A stretch of DNA of 64,000 bases from Euglena gracilis. Lineage: Eukaryota > Euglenozoa > Euglenophyceae > Euglenales > Euglenaceae. Shown here in pieces: positions 52,201-62,341 of the stretch. The position numbers and the translations under genes were made by a program. The notes beneath the pieces were generated by a model. It had not been told where the DNA came from and did no database searches. It saw nothing but the letters and a program-made list of their open reading frames with translations. Every line of letters starts with the position of its first letter. Position 1 is the first letter of the stretch. The stretch covers positions 1 to 64,000 of the forward strand of contig CAAHFI011910589.1 in NCBI GenBank assembly GCA_900893395.1. The letters are read 5' to 3'.

Positions 52201-54728
52201 TGCAATCCAATCCAATGCAATGCTAGGAGACAATGCAAAAAGAAAAACAACCTCCTTCAAGGATTTAAAGCAGAACACAATGTGAAATAAGACATTTGGG
52301 AAACTCCCACACTTGTGCACCCCGGGCTTTTAGGATTTGGCTTGGTTGGTCAGCCGAAGGGGGGGGGGGGTGTAAATGGGGCAACCATCATCAAAAATGC
52401 CATTTTGGCCAAAATTGCCAATTTTGGGGTTTTTGGGTCATTTCCGGGGTCGGATTTTAACCAGTAATTGCCTTGACACGCCTTGACATGGACCTGGGTG
52501 GTTTGCGGTCGAAAAAATTGTCACCGGAGGCTCTCGTCATCCTTCCCCAGCGGTGGGTATAAATTAGAGTTTGGTTGGCTAGCTCGGGGGGGGGGGTGCT
52601 ATGAATGCGGGGGTTAGAAAAAAAATGTGCAACAAAAAAATCACTTTTCTAAAAAAGTCATTCTTTTATTGTTTTAGAGCACCAAACTGCGGGGGAGGAG
52701 GCAAATGAAATTATGAGAATTGAACTAATTTTGTCAAAATAAATAATTTTTTAAAAAAATAAAAAAAGAAAACAATAGGCAAGCATACCTTTCAGATGCA
52801 AGTTGATGAACAGAAAAGACAACAAGCATTCAGAAAAAATAGGATCGCATTGCTAAGAAAGTGACGAACATTGATGCGAGACAAACACATTCTGTTCATG
52901 TCTCTCTAATGCATCTATGGTTAAAAAAAAAAATGCTTTCACAATGACTTCATCTGCAGCTGAGTCTTCCCCAAAGACCACCAAAGCGAAATTTACAATG
53001 GGACAATTTAATTATTCAGGCATTTGATCGCTACCATGCCCAGAGAAGATTATTTGGCTGAAGTCCACTCCTAGGATCCCGTCCCCCCCCTTACTTGGCT
53101 TCATCCCCACGTGCCCCAACTGCCAATTATGGGGGTTTATATTCATCAAGTGTCAAGTATGGGGTCAAGTGGCCGGGGATGGAAATATTTGGGAAGTCTC
53201 TCCAAAGGAAGGGATACCATCATTGGGATAATTTTGTTCACAAATTGTACCTTTCATGGTTTTCACCTACATTGGAATTAATAACCTAGAGAAAATTACG
53301 ATCATTGATCTATTAGATCTTGATCTATTTATTGATCCCTGATCACCTTTTGATTTTTGGTGTTAATGAGAGGGAACATTGTCCATTGAAATTTTGACCC
53401 TAGAAAAAAAATTGGGGAAAGTTTGCGTTTCCGTTGAGCATCAAACTCCATTGGCCTCAAATGCGTGTTGTTTGTAACTTTCAAAAAAAACATTTTTCAA
53501 AGGTAGTCAATGATGAAACAGGGGAAAGCTATTTCGATTGACCTTCACCACCCTTTCCTGACTCTTTCAAATTCACCCAATCAACTGACACAAAGAAGAC
53601 AAGTCGAAAACATGGCTGTGAATGGTGCAAGGGTGCAAAGATAGCAGGCATTTGGGGTTGTTGGTCAGATGCTCAGTTGAGAGTTTGGAGTGCCTTGTGT
53701 TCCAGCACTCTTTGTGTTTTTTGAAAACATTTTTCAATAGGGAATGGATGGGGATAATTGCAATCTCAACAATTTGTGAAAAAAATATGCATTTTCCAAA
53801 CATCCGTCACCCCAGTGTCATAAAGGCGAAATTCTTCCAACAAATTCTTCCAACAAATTGCCAAGAGACTGTTGAAGGGACAAAGGGGGGATTGGGTGAC
53901 CATGATGATGATGGGTGACATTGGGTGACCATGATTGGGTGACCAAGAGCACTGTGTGAGAAGGCTCTGGGCGCAACCGTTTCAATCGTCGGTTTGGAGG
54001 AGCCTGGGCCTTTGCCTTGGCTTTTGCCTTTGGCTTCGGTGAAGGGAGAAGGAAAAAATGTGTTGTTTCTCTCAATGCAAAATACCTGCAGGAAGTGGCT
54101 TGGGCGAAAAAAAAGACTTTTATTTGCTGTGGTGGTCACAGTAGAAGACTTTTTGCCACAATCACCAGTTACCCTCACCACCCCTTAAATTGGTCTCCTT
54201 CAGACCCCTTAACCAAATTAAAGGGAATCAAGCAGGGCGCTGTAGAAGAACGTGACCCCCCCCCTATCTGACACACGACAACTGGGGCGACAATCAGGGG
54301 GGTACCCATGTTGTGTAGTTTTGGGTAAAATGGGCACCCCCCCTAATCTGTCACCCTCTGGCGAACGGCACCAGAGTTGTTGGTTAACCAATCCTCGGTA
54401 ATCGACCACGACCCCCCCCCCGGCTAATTGATCGACCAAAGCCCAATCGGTCAATCTCAATCGTCTCAATCTTTGTTCAGATGAACCTGGGGCCTCTTGA
54501 AATAAACAAATCCCATGGAATTTTTCAGCTTCCCGCTTGTGCACGCCATTAATCGGTTAATCGATCAAGGACCCCAGTTAACCACGGTTTATCAACCAGT
54601 TGCGAAAGGTCCGGTTAACTTATCAACCCTGGGCACACGTCATACCATCCAAAAATTAATTCCGCTAGTCGCGACAAAGAAACTGGAGGAACAGCAAGAG
54701 CAACATTAGGCTTTGAGAGCTGAATGAA
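52201..54728. other. Intergenic DNA with G/C runs and short repeats
   Basis: Holds G-runs (52362-52373, 52588-52597), A/T-rich patches, GATC-rich DNA (53298-53345), a GGTGACC short repeat (53892-53943), a C-run/G-run palindrome (53083-53135) and one member of a GGGGGGTGCCCATTTT family in reverse (54327-54345). A Lys/Ala-rich minus frame at 53990-54060 (PKPKAKAKAKAQAP) might be coding, but no splice context supports it. Confidence 0.45.
53083..53135. repeat. C-run/G-run palindrome, weak member
   Basis: C8 then TTACTTGGC, a 22-nt middle and GCCAATTATGGGGG. It has the same outer layout and the same closing word as 63704-63756, but the arms pair over only about 5 bp. Confidence 0.5.
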
Positions 54729-55487
54729 CTACATTAATGCAAATACACAAGAAAATCTTCTCCCTTTTGATTTTCTGGGCATCAGGTTAGGACGAGAAGA
54801 ACTCATTACCCTTATTTGCTTTGGCAACCCATGATGTCTTCGCGTGACGTTTTCAAGAACATGTTTCCAGGCCTCACTCAAGAGCGAAGCCTTGGGCGTC
54901 ACGGAGAACAGGTTTGATTTTTGAAAATTTTCCACTTACATCAATTTGGAGAAGAGTTGTGCCAGAGAGAAAATTCAAACACATACAACCAGTCATGAAA
55001 ACACGTGTGAAGAAGACAAGGTAATGGTTGGGTTCTCTTCACGCTGTTTCCTATTGTGTTGATGTTGAGAGCAGAGGTCAACGGATCTATTTCAACACCC
55101 TCAACTATTCCTCCCACATTTGCTCCATATGACCTCGAGATTTTGCTCAGTGTTTTCAAAAATATTTCATCCCACCTTCCACAACTATAAAGGGATGGGA
55201 GAAAGGTTTATTTGTGATGAAAGTGAAAGTGGGAAAAAGACCATAAGTGGAACATATGTCCAAATTGCAACTCCACGACAGAGCAAGCGCGCTTCAATGC
55301 TTCCTTTTCGTCGAAAAAAGGGCTTGCAACTTTTTAAATGGGAATGAAACAAACAAATTAATGACAATTTGGCAAAAGAATTTTTGGTTGTACCAATATG
55401 AACAAGGCCCAACTGCAAACGTTTCATTCTTGTGGACCAACAAAATCAAAGAAAGGAAAAATTGTTTTTCCCTTGGATTATGCAAAT
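54729..55487 (-). CDS. Unresolved multi-exon gene candidate
   Basis: Several minus-strand stretches have protein-like composition. One (about 54780-54910) includes SLLSEAWKHVLENVTRRHHG. Another (54941-55190) follows an acceptor-like CCCTTTATAG and includes LSKISRSYGANVGGIVEG and EIDPLTSALNINTIGNSV. A third (about 55190-55487) has two competing open frames. A strong donor (GTAAGT, near 54948) lies between the first two. I could not find a set of exon joins that keeps phase throughout, so the span is approximate. The family is unrecognised; on the present evidence it could be a decayed gene. Confidence 0.28.
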
Positions 55488-56070
55488 GAGCCCTCGTATG
55501 GTGCTTCCAGGCCGTCTTTGGGGAAGTTCTGCATCATGGTTGGAATTCACACCCCAAAATCTGTGCTAATGTGGTTTTTGGAACGGCGAAACCGGGTTTT
55601 CCGGTCCCGTGTCAGAGATCTGCATTTTTTGCAAAAAAAAATTCGCCAAAAAATATGTTTCCGGCAAGTTTTTGTTTGCTTTTACGGTGAATTATTTTTC
55701 ACCGTTCTTGTTTGGGTGTTTTAAATCAACCATTGCAACAACAAAAAAATTGTCGTGTTAAAGCCGTATGTCAAAACAGCTTGACATCCTTGGGGGTTGA
55801 TAAATAAGAAAACTTGACTTGTAAGCACATGAAAGTGGGTTTCAGAGTGTATCAAATTCGTGTAGCTCAAGGGTCGGTTGACATGTGGGCTGATTGCCAG
55901 TTCGGCATGTCTGACGAGGACCCTCATCCACTGGAGGGGGGTGCCCATTTTGTTGTGCCGAAGGGGTCGGAGCCCAGGCGAGAGCCAAAATTTTCAAAAA
56001 GAAATTTTATTTGTACAATTCAATGTGCTCCACGCTCGTCCGACAATGGGGGGGTGCCCATTTTGCCATG
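55488..56070. other. Intergenic DNA with a GGGGGGTGCCCATTTT repeat pair
   Basis: Copies of the word at 55935-55951 and 56048-56063 sit 110 bp apart in the same direction. No gene is seen. Confidence 0.45.
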
Positions 56071-56139
56071 TTGAAACCGTGTTTGGGCCGATTTCGAGAC
56101 CTTAAAAGTCTTAAATATTCGCCCAAAACACGGTTTCAA
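56071..56139. repeat. Imperfect inverted repeat
   Basis: TTGAAACCGTGTTTGGGC (56071-56088) and GCCCAAAACACGGTTTCAA (56121-56139) are reverse complements apart from one extra base, with a 32-nt spacer. A further CAGTGTTTTGGGCC follows at 56147-56160. Confidence 0.85.
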
Positions 56140-56277
56140 ACAAGAACAGTGTTTTGGGCCAAGGTTTTAGGGGGGCCCAGGGGCGACCGCGGCGCCTTCG
56201 GCAAAACAGGAGGGGATGGTGCTTGGCCCCCAACACCAAATCAATTCACACACACAAGACACACAACACACACAAAC

Positions 56278-56590
56278 CCTGGAAAATGATCCAAAGCGAT
56301 GCAATCGAGTGTGATTCCTTGATTGTGCAAACCCATTTGGCACACAAATCATCCACTTTGAGAGCACCAATGCGCTCCCAAAATGGTACGGTGCGATTGG
56401 AGGCCGTAAGGGCAAGTCGTTCAATCCCAAGGGAATGTCCGGTGTGCTGAGTGAAGGAACCTTTTTGAAGAGAAAACGAGGACCCTTTGGACGCGTGCCC
56501 AATGGCAACTTCGAACAGCCCAACCAAATCAATTTTGGTGTTTGGATCTATTGAAGGCGTCCGTTTCTGTCCAAAATGCCATGTTCCCAA
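56278..56590 (-). CDS. Coding-like exon, unknown protein
   Basis: About 103 codons with balanced, protein-like composition, including DLVGLFEVAIGHASKGSSF, HSLGIERLALTASNRTVPF and VDDLCAKWVCTIKESHS. The exon would end at a CAGG|GTTTGT donor (56278/56277). It has no clear ATG; the first codon in frame that could start is TTG, so an upstream exon is likely. Upstream, a different frame at 56591-56700 is also protein-like (GPLAVGPRSKSDRQQGG), but the two frames do not join through any clear intron. No family recognised. Confidence 0.33.
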
Positions 56591-56884
56591 AAGTTTGTAA
56601 TCTGGCCTTTTTGCAAAGCCCGACCCCCCTGTTGTCTGTCTGACTTGCTTCTGGGACCCACAGCCAAGGGTCCAAGGTGTGTCATTGAATCAAACTTCTC
56701 CACCTCCAAAATGGCCCATTTCGGAATTTTTCAATTTGGCCACAAAAACGTTCCGAGATCTTTTGAGGAAAAAAATATAATCGACCTCCAAAATTTATTT
56801 TACCTATTTTTTAAACCAATGTTCCCCCCAAGCCCTTAATTGCAACAATTGAAGAGGGACGAGATTCATCGGAAAAAAGGATCC

Positions 56885-57067
56885 TCAAAGGAGAAGCTCC
56901 ACAAAAAAGCGACCAATCCCAATTTTTTGCCAAGAGGCACCAATGCTCAACCCAATAATTAACCACCACTTCTGCATGGCCTCCTCCTCAGAAATTGCAT
57001 GCAACACCACAATCCCAACAGTTGAATACCCAACAAATATTTCAAGTGCCAAACAGTTCAACTTCAT
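56885..57067 (-). CDS. Short hydrophobic ORF
   Basis: A 60-codon ATG frame (MKLNCLALEIFVGYSTVGIV) ends in TGA. Two hydrophobic stretches flank an acidic ISEEEAMQKWW segment, which would fit a small two-pass membrane peptide. The open frame continues a little upstream of the ATG. No homologue recognised; chance is quite possible. Confidence 0.2.
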   Translation of the reverse strand: MKLNCLALEIFVGYSTVGIVVLHAISEEEAMQKWWLIIGLSIGASWQKIGIGRFFVELLL

Positions 57068-57576
57068 TGCCGCGTCAAAAGTTTTGACAAATGGGTTTCG
57101 TTAGCTGCATTTTGTGTTTCAACATTGACTTTGCCAAGCCCACGCCTTTTGGGGGCGCGGGACCCCCACCTCAATCTTTAACACACATTGATGGAGGACG
57201 TTCGGATCGAGTTTGGGGGGGGGTCTGGTTTGGCCGCGCACAGGGAGAGGGGGCTCAGGCCCCCCCTGTCGAGCTCCGAACTCGGGGGGGAAGGTGAGGA
57301 AATCTTGGGGTGCTTCGTTTTTGAAGTTTTATCCCTGTGCCTGGGCGGCCCCCTGGGTCCCAACTGGTCAATCCAAAGTTCCCAAAATGCCACTTTTGGG
57401 AGGGGGTGAATTTCTTGCCTTACAGAACACAATCTGGGGGAAGTAAATTCCTTGGGCCAAGTGGCAAGCCTCGGGGGACAACTTGGGGGTACACAACCCC
57501 TCCAGATGATGAAAAATTGCAAAAAAAAGTTGATGCCATCACCTCCCCAATGACCAAAGGTCAAAAACTACCCTCA
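57068..57576. other. G/C-run intergenic DNA
   Basis: G-runs at 57215-57223 and 57285-57291 and C-rich tracts give long chance ORFs on both strands, but none with splice signals. Confidence 0.4.
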
Positions 57577-57642
57577 CCCCCCCCTATTTGGCTAATGGTC
57601 CGGCTCCTTCGGAGCCCCTGTTAGCCAATTAGGGGGGGGGGG
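57577..57642. repeat. C-run/G-run palindrome, member 1
   Basis: C8, then TATTTGGCTAAT, an inner perfect 6-bp hairpin (GGCTCC-TTC-GGAGCC, 57602-57616), then TTAGCCAATTA and G11. The outer arms pair almost completely. Confidence 0.88.
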
Positions 57643-57685
57643 ACAATTAGGGGGGGTTACCCCGGCCAATGGCCAATAAGCCTGA

Positions 57686-57743
57686 CCCCCCCCTAATTGG
57701 CTAATGGACCGTCCAACGGGACCCCCAATTAGCCAATTAGGGG
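57686..57743. repeat. C-run/G-run palindrome, member 2
   Basis: CCCCTAATTGGCTAAT (57690-57705) and ATTAGCCAATTAGGGG (57728-57743) are perfect 16-bp reverse complements around 22 nt. It lies 44 bp from member 1 and a further G10 run follows at 57752-57761. Confidence 0.92.
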
Positions 57744-57761
57744 GCCAAATAGGGGGGGGGG

Positions 57762-58295
57762 TGAGGGTACATTCATAAAAGAACACAAAAGTTCAGAAGT
57801 TTTGAATTTAACAATGCTGCGGAAGCAAAATTCAACGTTTGGTTGAAAAAATCCTTGGGTTCAATTCTCGAAACTCCTTCCAACCCCACAACAGAAAATT
57901 GAACAAACAGGGGAAACAAAAAACGAAATCCAAAGAAGGTCCAAGAGAATGTATCAACTCCTTCCCACCCGAACCAATGGATTTTGCATGCTCCAAAACA
58001 ATGCCCACTTCAGTCCTGTCAAGGAACAAGTGGACACAGGTTCATCATGCGTCACATGACATCATCACACGCGCACTAAAACACAGCGCCAACTTATGTG
58101 TTTGAAATTGACCTTTTTTTTGTGAACATCAAAAAAAAGTCGCCAAAAATAACCGGTTACGGGCAGAGGAACAGCTCGGGGGGGGGGGTATGGCAATGGT
58201 TCGAACTGCTCGGGGGGGGGGGGATGGTAATTCCTCGTGTTGGTTTTTGCTTCCACGTTTATTTCAAGGAGGAAGGAGCCTTCGTCAAAAAGTGG
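57762..58295. other. Intergenic DNA
   Basis: Mixed composition with two CAGCTCG-G10 or TGCTCG-G12 words (58170-58190, 58204-58226) that recur at 61246-61267. No gene seen. Confidence 0.4.
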
Positions 58296-58413
58296 TTGTT
58301 GAAAACGTCTCAAAAAGGTCGATTTTGAACATTTTTTCGGGATGTTCTTAATAATAAGTGCTATCGCATTGAGCTGTTCCCGCACCCCCCTGTGGGAATT
58401 GCTCAGGGGGAAC
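58296..58413 (+). repeat. Dispersed repeat with foldback end, copy 1
   Basis: Resembles 61148-61257 in order: AAAACGTC, a TTTTGAACA word, AAGTGCTAT and GAGCTGTTCCC, followed by C6 and an imperfect return arm. Confidence 0.75.
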
Positions 58414-58810
58414 AAAGCTGAGTGTCCCACAACATAAATTCGAGATGTCCTGTTTGCAAGCCAAATCCTAATTTGTTTCACTTACGTGCCACTTTTGGCC
58501 ACTCAGCACATTTCTTCCTTGGAAAGTCTGGGGGTCAATCCGGGATAAATGCGTCGAGTCGGTGCCACATACGCCCCCCCTGTCCCTTCTACTTGGCCCC
58601 CACCAAGAAGAAATCAGCTGACATTCATGCATACAACTCTTCCAGTGAATCCCCCCAAAATCAAGTTGCCAAAAAAATTGAAACAAAAAAACACATTAAA
58701 AAGCAAAAACAAAACCATAAGAGAACCCCCGGTGTAAGGCTAGTGTTTGGGTGGGTCACGCAAATGTTGTGGTGTGAGAAGCGCGTGTGCACAAGACAAA
58801 CCTTGAAGCC

Positions 58811-58984
58811 ATGGATGAAATCACTTCAAAGAGTTTCTTTCCAATGCCACAGGCATTTATTGGAAGTATGTTTGCCACATTGCACGTGCGATCCCCTTTC
58901 AAGGCAGCTGCAAACCGTTTTGCCTCAGCGCCAGGGGCACCACCCCAACAAGAAATTTTTCAAAGTGACAATTCCAAGAAATGA
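58811..58984 (+). CDS. Small ORF, 57 residues, unknown
   Basis: ATG in a favourable context (GAAGCCATGGATG) opens 57 codons ending in TGA. The frame stays open upstream to at least 58787. The peptide (MDEITSKSFFPMPQAFIGSM, then a basic middle and an acidic-polar end) has protein-like composition, unlike the 239-codon frame that overlaps it. It may be the last exon of a plus-strand gene whose upstream part (about 58600-58730, Lys- and Asn-rich) is unclear. Confidence 0.3.
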   Translation: MDEITSKSFFPMPQAFIGSMFATLHVRSPFKAAANRFASAPGAPPQQEIFQSDNSKK

Positions 58985-59239
58985 AACAGGAAATATCCCA
59001 CTGGAACCGAACATGGTTTTGTGGTTTTGGGGGGTTTGGGGTTCTGGCCCACTGGTTTTCAGGACACCGGTTCTGTCATCACCAAAAATGGAAAAAAAAT
59101 GCCAAAAATGGTCGAAATTGGTTGTAGAGAGCCTGATTTGACTGTCACCACCATGTAGTGCACAGAAATTTGTCATTTGGGGACTACCGGGGTGGGTATC
59201 CAATTTGGCGAATATTGGTGTTGTTTTGCAAGAGTACCG

Positions 59240-59530
59240 GGGGATGAAAATACCGCTCGGTAGTAATATCGAAGGGATTAATACCGCTCTTTAATAAAAC
59301 CTGCCAGACGCCTGATCGTTTCGCTGTGAGACAGAAAAAACCCACCCCGCGATCCAGATTAATTTTTGCCTGATCCTAATTCCGGCCGCCGTGCCATAAA
59401 GATGCCCAGATCGCCAGTTATGGAAACTCGCCCAGTGAGCGGAATTAATCCATTCGGTAAATAATGCAGCGCGGTATTTTAATCCCTCCGGTACCGTGCA
59501 ATGTTGAAAAAAACTCATGACTACTGCTGT
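59240..59530 (-). other. Segment with bacterial-like composition
   Basis: For about 290 bp the homopolymers vanish and the minus strand reads with enterobacterial-looking codons. One frame gives MSFFQHCTVPEGLKYRAALF and EWINSAHWASFHNW; a second frame then reads protein-like (VWQVLLKSGINPFDITTERY). The frame change suggests a damaged coding fragment. I do not recognise the protein. It could be an old horizontal transfer, a library contaminant or an assembly chimera. Confidence 0.4.
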
Positions 59531-59756
59531 TGAAAAGAGCTTTCGAGGGTAACTTGGTACCTTAATGTTGCACGTAGCCACAGACACGCCCGTGACCATC
59601 GGAATTTGGCGAATTCCAAAGCAGGGTACCGCAGATTAGTGATCAGATTGGTCCAGGGAGTGTCCTTTGACCGAAGGCTGTGAACGCCGGTTTTGTGGTG
59701 AACCCAGCGGCCCGAAAACGTCATTATAAAAAGGGGGGACTCCAATTTTGTTGTGA

Positions 59757-59815
59757 ACCTGGCATCCCAAGCGCCAGTTCCGTCCAAACGTCCTGGACGC
59801 CAGGTTCATGACATA
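59757..59815. repeat. Inverted repeat of the GAACC-GGCGTCC family
   Basis: GAACCTGGCATCC and GGACGCCAGGTTC are reverse complements with one mismatch. The family resemblance is to 60990-61031. Confidence 0.8.
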
Positions 59816-60989
59816 ACCGGCGTCCCTCCCCTTTTCTGATATAGAATGGGACAGGATGGGGGATAGTGCCCCGTGCCAGATTGTCCGACTCCCGGAAGGC
59901 CGCCACGGGGGTGGCTAATCCGGGGAGGGAGGGATGAGAGGAATGATTGATTTTGGGTGCGTGTGAATCATGATAATAAGAGCTTCAAAAAATACTAGCC
60001 CACACAAATGGTATCCCTGCATCATCGATTCGCTTTGGAGCAATGGTTCAACAAGAGTGCCAAAGTGAGGTAAGCTGACAAAAACAGGATTGCTCCTTGA
60101 CGTTTCCGTTGTTCCGTCAAGATGCATTGGCAATGGAGTCAAGCACACGTGACGAGGTCCCTTCGCCAACTTTGCCAAGTGCAATGCTTGTGGGCACGTG
60201 GGGGATGAGGGCTCCCCCCCCCCTAATTGGACCCAGCCCCCTGTCTAATTGGATAATTGGCATCCGGATCTCATCCGCCAAATTTGGCAAGTTTGCAAAA
60301 AAAGAGTGTTAAAAATCAAAAATGATTGTTTCAAAAAAATCAAAACTTGATGGATAAGAAGAGTCACGACAACAACTGCACAAACAATATTGCCCAACTT
60401 TGAAAATAAAACATATCGGGGGTGGCTCAGGACGCAGGGGGGACACGGGAGGGACGCGGGGGGGAACTGTGGCCCAACTGCCCCACGCGTTTCTTTGGCG
60501 TCACCCAAATTTGTATGTAATTTTCCTTTGGTCGACCAAAAAATGTGCTCGGCCAAAATCCGGGACGCGGGAGGACGCGTGGGGAATACCCCCATTGGGG
60601 TTACGTTTGGTAGGGGTTCTTGAGCTTCCCCTTTTGATCCCTTGGATTAATCCTGCGCACAGTCACGAGCATCACCTTCAAACCAGACAAACCCGGGCCA
60701 CCGATTCACCACGGTGGCAAAGTGCCACATACGGCGCAGCTTTTTGAGGCGATGGCAAGATGGAGGACAATCATCAACCAAAAAATTATGCTCTTCTGAG
60801 TAAAACTCGAACCACCCAAAGAGCAACCCCCTCCTCATTGCCCCCGCCCCTTTTTGTCCCTGGGCCCGGCCGACGGCTTATTGTCCCTCCCCGCTTATTG
60901 TCCAATTGGGCCTCCCGGGGCAGGTCGGTGGGACAACAAAGGGGGGGGGTGTTGTTGTTAAACTGGCGTTTGAGATGCTGGGTTCAAGC
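59816..60989. other. Intergenic DNA with scattered coding-like scraps
   Basis: A short minus-strand stretch ending in TGA at 60117-60119 (LGKVGEGTSSRVLDSIANAS) looks protein-like but has no start or splice context. C- and G-runs mark 60205-60222 and 60941-60949, and a weak TTATTGTCC/GGACAACAA stem lies at 60895-60939. Confidence 0.35.
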
Positions 60990-61031
60990 AGAACCGGCGT
61001 CCCCCCAACAGGTTTTCCGGACGCCGGTTCT
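60990..61031. repeat. Perfect 13-bp hairpin of the GAACC-GGCGTCC family
   Basis: AGAACCGGCGTCC (60990-61002) and GGACGCCGGTTCT (61019-61031) pair perfectly around 16 nt. Related words occur at 59069-59080 and 59690. Confidence 0.92.
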
Positions 61032-61147
61032 GTCCTAAAACCCGGCGTTAGTAGGGTTTTTTCGGATTTAACTTTGGGAAATTTTGGCTGTTCCGCCTTG
61101 GCAAAAAAAGGTCAATTTTAAGCATTTTTGCCAAAAAATCAATTTTT

Positions 61148-61257
61148 GAAAGCGTCCCAAAAACGTCGGGTTTTGAACACTTTTTTGTTGGAAGATCTTT
61201 GCAAAAAGTGCTATGACAGTGAGCTGTTCCCATCCCCCCTATGGGAACAGCTCGGGG
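61148..61257 (+). repeat. Dispersed repeat with foldback end, copy 2
   Basis: Partner of 58296-58413. Its end is a perfect hairpin: GAGCTGTTCCCAT (61221-61233) and ATGGGAACAGCTC (61241-61253) around CCCCCCT, directly followed by a G-run. Confidence 0.8.
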
Positions 61258-61381
61258 GGGGGGGATGGTGCCCTCCCCTACCGTCTCACCCCCAAACCCT
61301 CAAGTGTGCTGCTGCGCTAGACCGCTGAGAACGACCCCCCCCCCCGGCCCAAGTGAGTTTTGGCTTCGGTTTTTGTTCATG

Positions 61382-61470
61382 AGCGTCCTTCTCTTCCATG
61401 ACCTGCTGGAGTCAACCACTTGAACTTTCATACCGAGGACCCCCACCGCAAAATTTTAGCACAGATCGAT
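61382..61470 (-). repeat. Reverse-complement satellite fragment
   Basis: These 89 bp match the satellite unit across its arbitrary junction (about unit 406-443 then 1-51) with three mismatches, in inverted orientation. Because it spans the unit boundary, it was copied from a tandem array and not from a lone unit. It lies just downstream of the last recognised exon of the minus-strand gene at 61629-63319. Confidence 0.93.
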
Positions 61471-61628
61471 GGAGATCAGGCGCTGAACTTTGTTGTTTTT
61501 TTTTGGGCGGGACCCCCCACCCCCCCCTATTCATTGGAAATACATGGATGAACTTCGCCGGTGAAGTTTCTCCATAAAATTCCTTTGGGGGCGGAGTCCC
61601 CAACCCACCCCCCCCACCCCTGCCTAAC

Positions 61629-62291
61629 CTCCGATAGATGAAAACCAAAAGAAGGACATTCGCTGAGTGGCAACAAGACACTTGAGCATAACTTTCATCT
61701 GGACACTTCAAATCACCCATGAAGTTTGATTTTAAAAGTTGGTGCAAATTTCTGTACTCGGCTGCCCAGTTGCTTTGGGCCAAAGTCAAGTACGAAACAA
61801 CATACGTTTCGAGCCAGAACCTAGAAAAATAAATTTTTTTTTGGCATAAGCTCCACAACACCTGTTTCGCATCAAGGCATTTATGCCACCCTCTTGAAGG
61901 TGAAGGTTTTTGATTCGGTTCAACAGAATCAATTCAAATTGTTCTGAAAAATCGTCCAAAGCCAAAAATATCGAGCCCCACTTTTGCATCATTCGCAACG
62001 AGGCTTCGCTTTGTTTACCGTATGAGCCCTGACCTCCCCCACGCACGCACGCATACACGTGCACAGGGGGGTTGGTTCGCCGTGGCGAGGGGGTCCGAAT
62101 AGGGGGGGGGATGGCCGGAAAATGGCGTGGCGAGGGGTCTCGGATGGGAGGGGGGGTAGCATGGTTGCACAATGAAAAATGTGTTGGATGGCGTGGCGAG
62201 GGGGTCCGGCTAGGGGGGGGGGTAAATGGCGTGGCGAGGCCCTCGGAGAGGGGCGGGAGGGGTGTACCAACCCCCCACACACGCGCGCGCA

Positions 62292-62341
<50 letters not shown>

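Noticed and set aside
53990-54060. Lys/Ala/Pro-rich frame resembling a linker-histone tail.
   Set aside because: Too short, with no globular domain, start or splice site.
57178-57564. 128-codon minus-strand ORF.
   Set aside because: Runs across C- and G-runs and lacks protein-like composition.
58422-59141. A 239-codon plus-strand ORF.
   Set aside because: Composition is poor for a protein, and a better frame with a favourable start (58811-58984) runs through the same bases.
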